Of a DNA stretch of 6,675 bases, positions 6,208-6,675 are shown in pieces (positions within the stretch are counted from its first letter, which is position 1; each line of letters starts with the position of its first letter). Origin of the DNA: Anaerolineae bacterium (GTDB taxonomy: Bacteria > Chloroflexota > Anaerolineae > 4572-78 > J111); assembly GCA_020433785.1 (NCBI GenBank), contig JAGRCC010000103.1, positions 1-6,675 of the forward strand. The letters are read 5' to 3'. A program made the position numbers and the translations under genes. Below the pieces are notes generated by a model, which did no database searches, was not told the DNA's origin, and was given only the letters and a program-made list of their open reading frames with translations.

Positions 6208-6675
6208 TTACGACGACTCCGGCAGCGTCACCCCTAACTGAACGTGCAAAAACTCCTCCGCCGCGACCAAACCGTGGGGTTCGGCGATAGTCCGGGCTCG
6301 CCAGTGGAGCCGCTCGACTATCCCGCCGGCGAACGCGCTTTGCTGGCTTTGGTGGGCCAGCAGCGCCTTAATCTTGACCTCAATCGTCGGGGCGATATCA
6401 GAAATGTAGGTGGGCTGATCCGTGCCGAACAGCAGCGCGTCGCCCGGCTGCCACGGCGACAGCCCCTCACTCACAATCTGCTCCCGGTAGCACTGGGCCA
6501 CCGTGGAGATGGGGTAGGCCGCGTCGAGCACCAACTGGCCCACCACTCGATGGTCGGCGTGCTGGCGCTTGAACCGCACCAAGGGATCGTGGGTGAGGAT
6601 GACCTCCGGCCGGGTGCGGCGAATGTGGCGAACGAACTCCCCGCGCAGGACCTTATGATCGACGAAGCTGAGTTC
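6208..6675 (-). CDS. PIG-L/LmbE-family zinc-dependent deacetylase, C-terminal part
   Basis: The frame runs open from the right edge of the window to TAA at 6210-6208, giving 155 C-terminal residues of a protein that is usually about 220-250 residues long. The start and the N-terminal zinc motif (HPDDE-type) are outside. Within the fragment, RRTRPEVILTHDP (residues 19-31) is the typical strand before the second metal/active-site motif QHADHRVVGQ (38-47, with H39, D41, H42). LLFGTDQP (81-88) and the DI-x(5)-EVKIKALLAHQSQ segment (93-111) are the usual C-terminal elements of the family. Members remove N-acetyl groups from N-acetylglucosamine-type conjugates, for example in mycothiol or bacillithiol synthesis or glycan and antibiotic pathways; the substrate here cannot be told. 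TTG 6582 is not a credible start because conserved sequence continues upstream. The gene is convergent with queG. Confidence 0.88.
   Translation of the reverse strand, partial: ELSFVDHKVLRGEFVRHIRRTRPEVILTHDPLVRFKRQHADHRVVGQLVLDAAYPISTVAQCYREQIVSEGLSPWQPGDALLFGTDQPTYISDIAPTIEVKIKALLAHQSQQSAFAGGIVERLHWRARTIAEPHGLVAAEEFLHVQLGVTLPESS

Overview
The window looks like chromosomal DNA of a GC-rich, non-proteobacterial bacterium, most likely a member of Chloroflexota (Anaerolineae-like). This rests on four things: a 2-oxoacid:ferredoxin oxidoreductase with a gamma-alpha fused large subunit, a PIG-L deacetylase, abundant short palindromic repeats between genes, and a solitary HEARO/omega-RNA-like element (standalone copies are known from Chloroflexota such as Ktedonobacter). 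The taxonomic call is inference and rests on no marker gene.

Layout. 3-1154 (+) is the C-terminal two thirds of AceK, isocitrate dehydrogenase kinase/phosphatase, cut by the window edge. 1155-1476 is a visibly AT-richer stretch holding one doubtful small ORF on the minus strand. 1477 to about 1697 (minus) is a compact structured RNA that I read as a HEARO element, i.e. an IscB-type omega RNA, ending in AAGGAGGA directly before a GTGA. No iscB is present. 1761-3626 and 3661-4692 (+) are korA and korB, a two-subunit 2-oxoglutarate (2-oxoacid):ferredoxin oxidoreductase. A perfect 17-bp inverted repeat separates korB from queG (4752-5843, +), epoxyqueuosine reductase. 5844-6207 has no gene but holds an imperfect terminal-inverted-repeat element of about 160 bp followed by a run of four small hairpins. 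6208-6675 (minus) is the C-terminal part of a PIG-L/LmbE-family deacetylase running off the window and convergent with queG.

How the genes fit together. AceK sets the activity of isocitrate dehydrogenase, which makes 2-oxoglutarate; KorAB oxidises 2-oxoglutarate to succinyl-CoA while reducing ferredoxin. The regulator of one step and the enzyme of the next step thus lie in the same orientation about 600 bp apart, which suggests a locus for control of the isocitrate/2-oxoglutarate node. The omega-RNA-like element sits between them on the opposite strand, right against the korA leader. QueG (tRNA modification) and the PIG-L protein have no evident link to this metabolism.

The most interesting item is the standalone omega-RNA candidate, with a predictable guide segment and an RTGA flank that together reconstruct a self-targetable empty insertion site.
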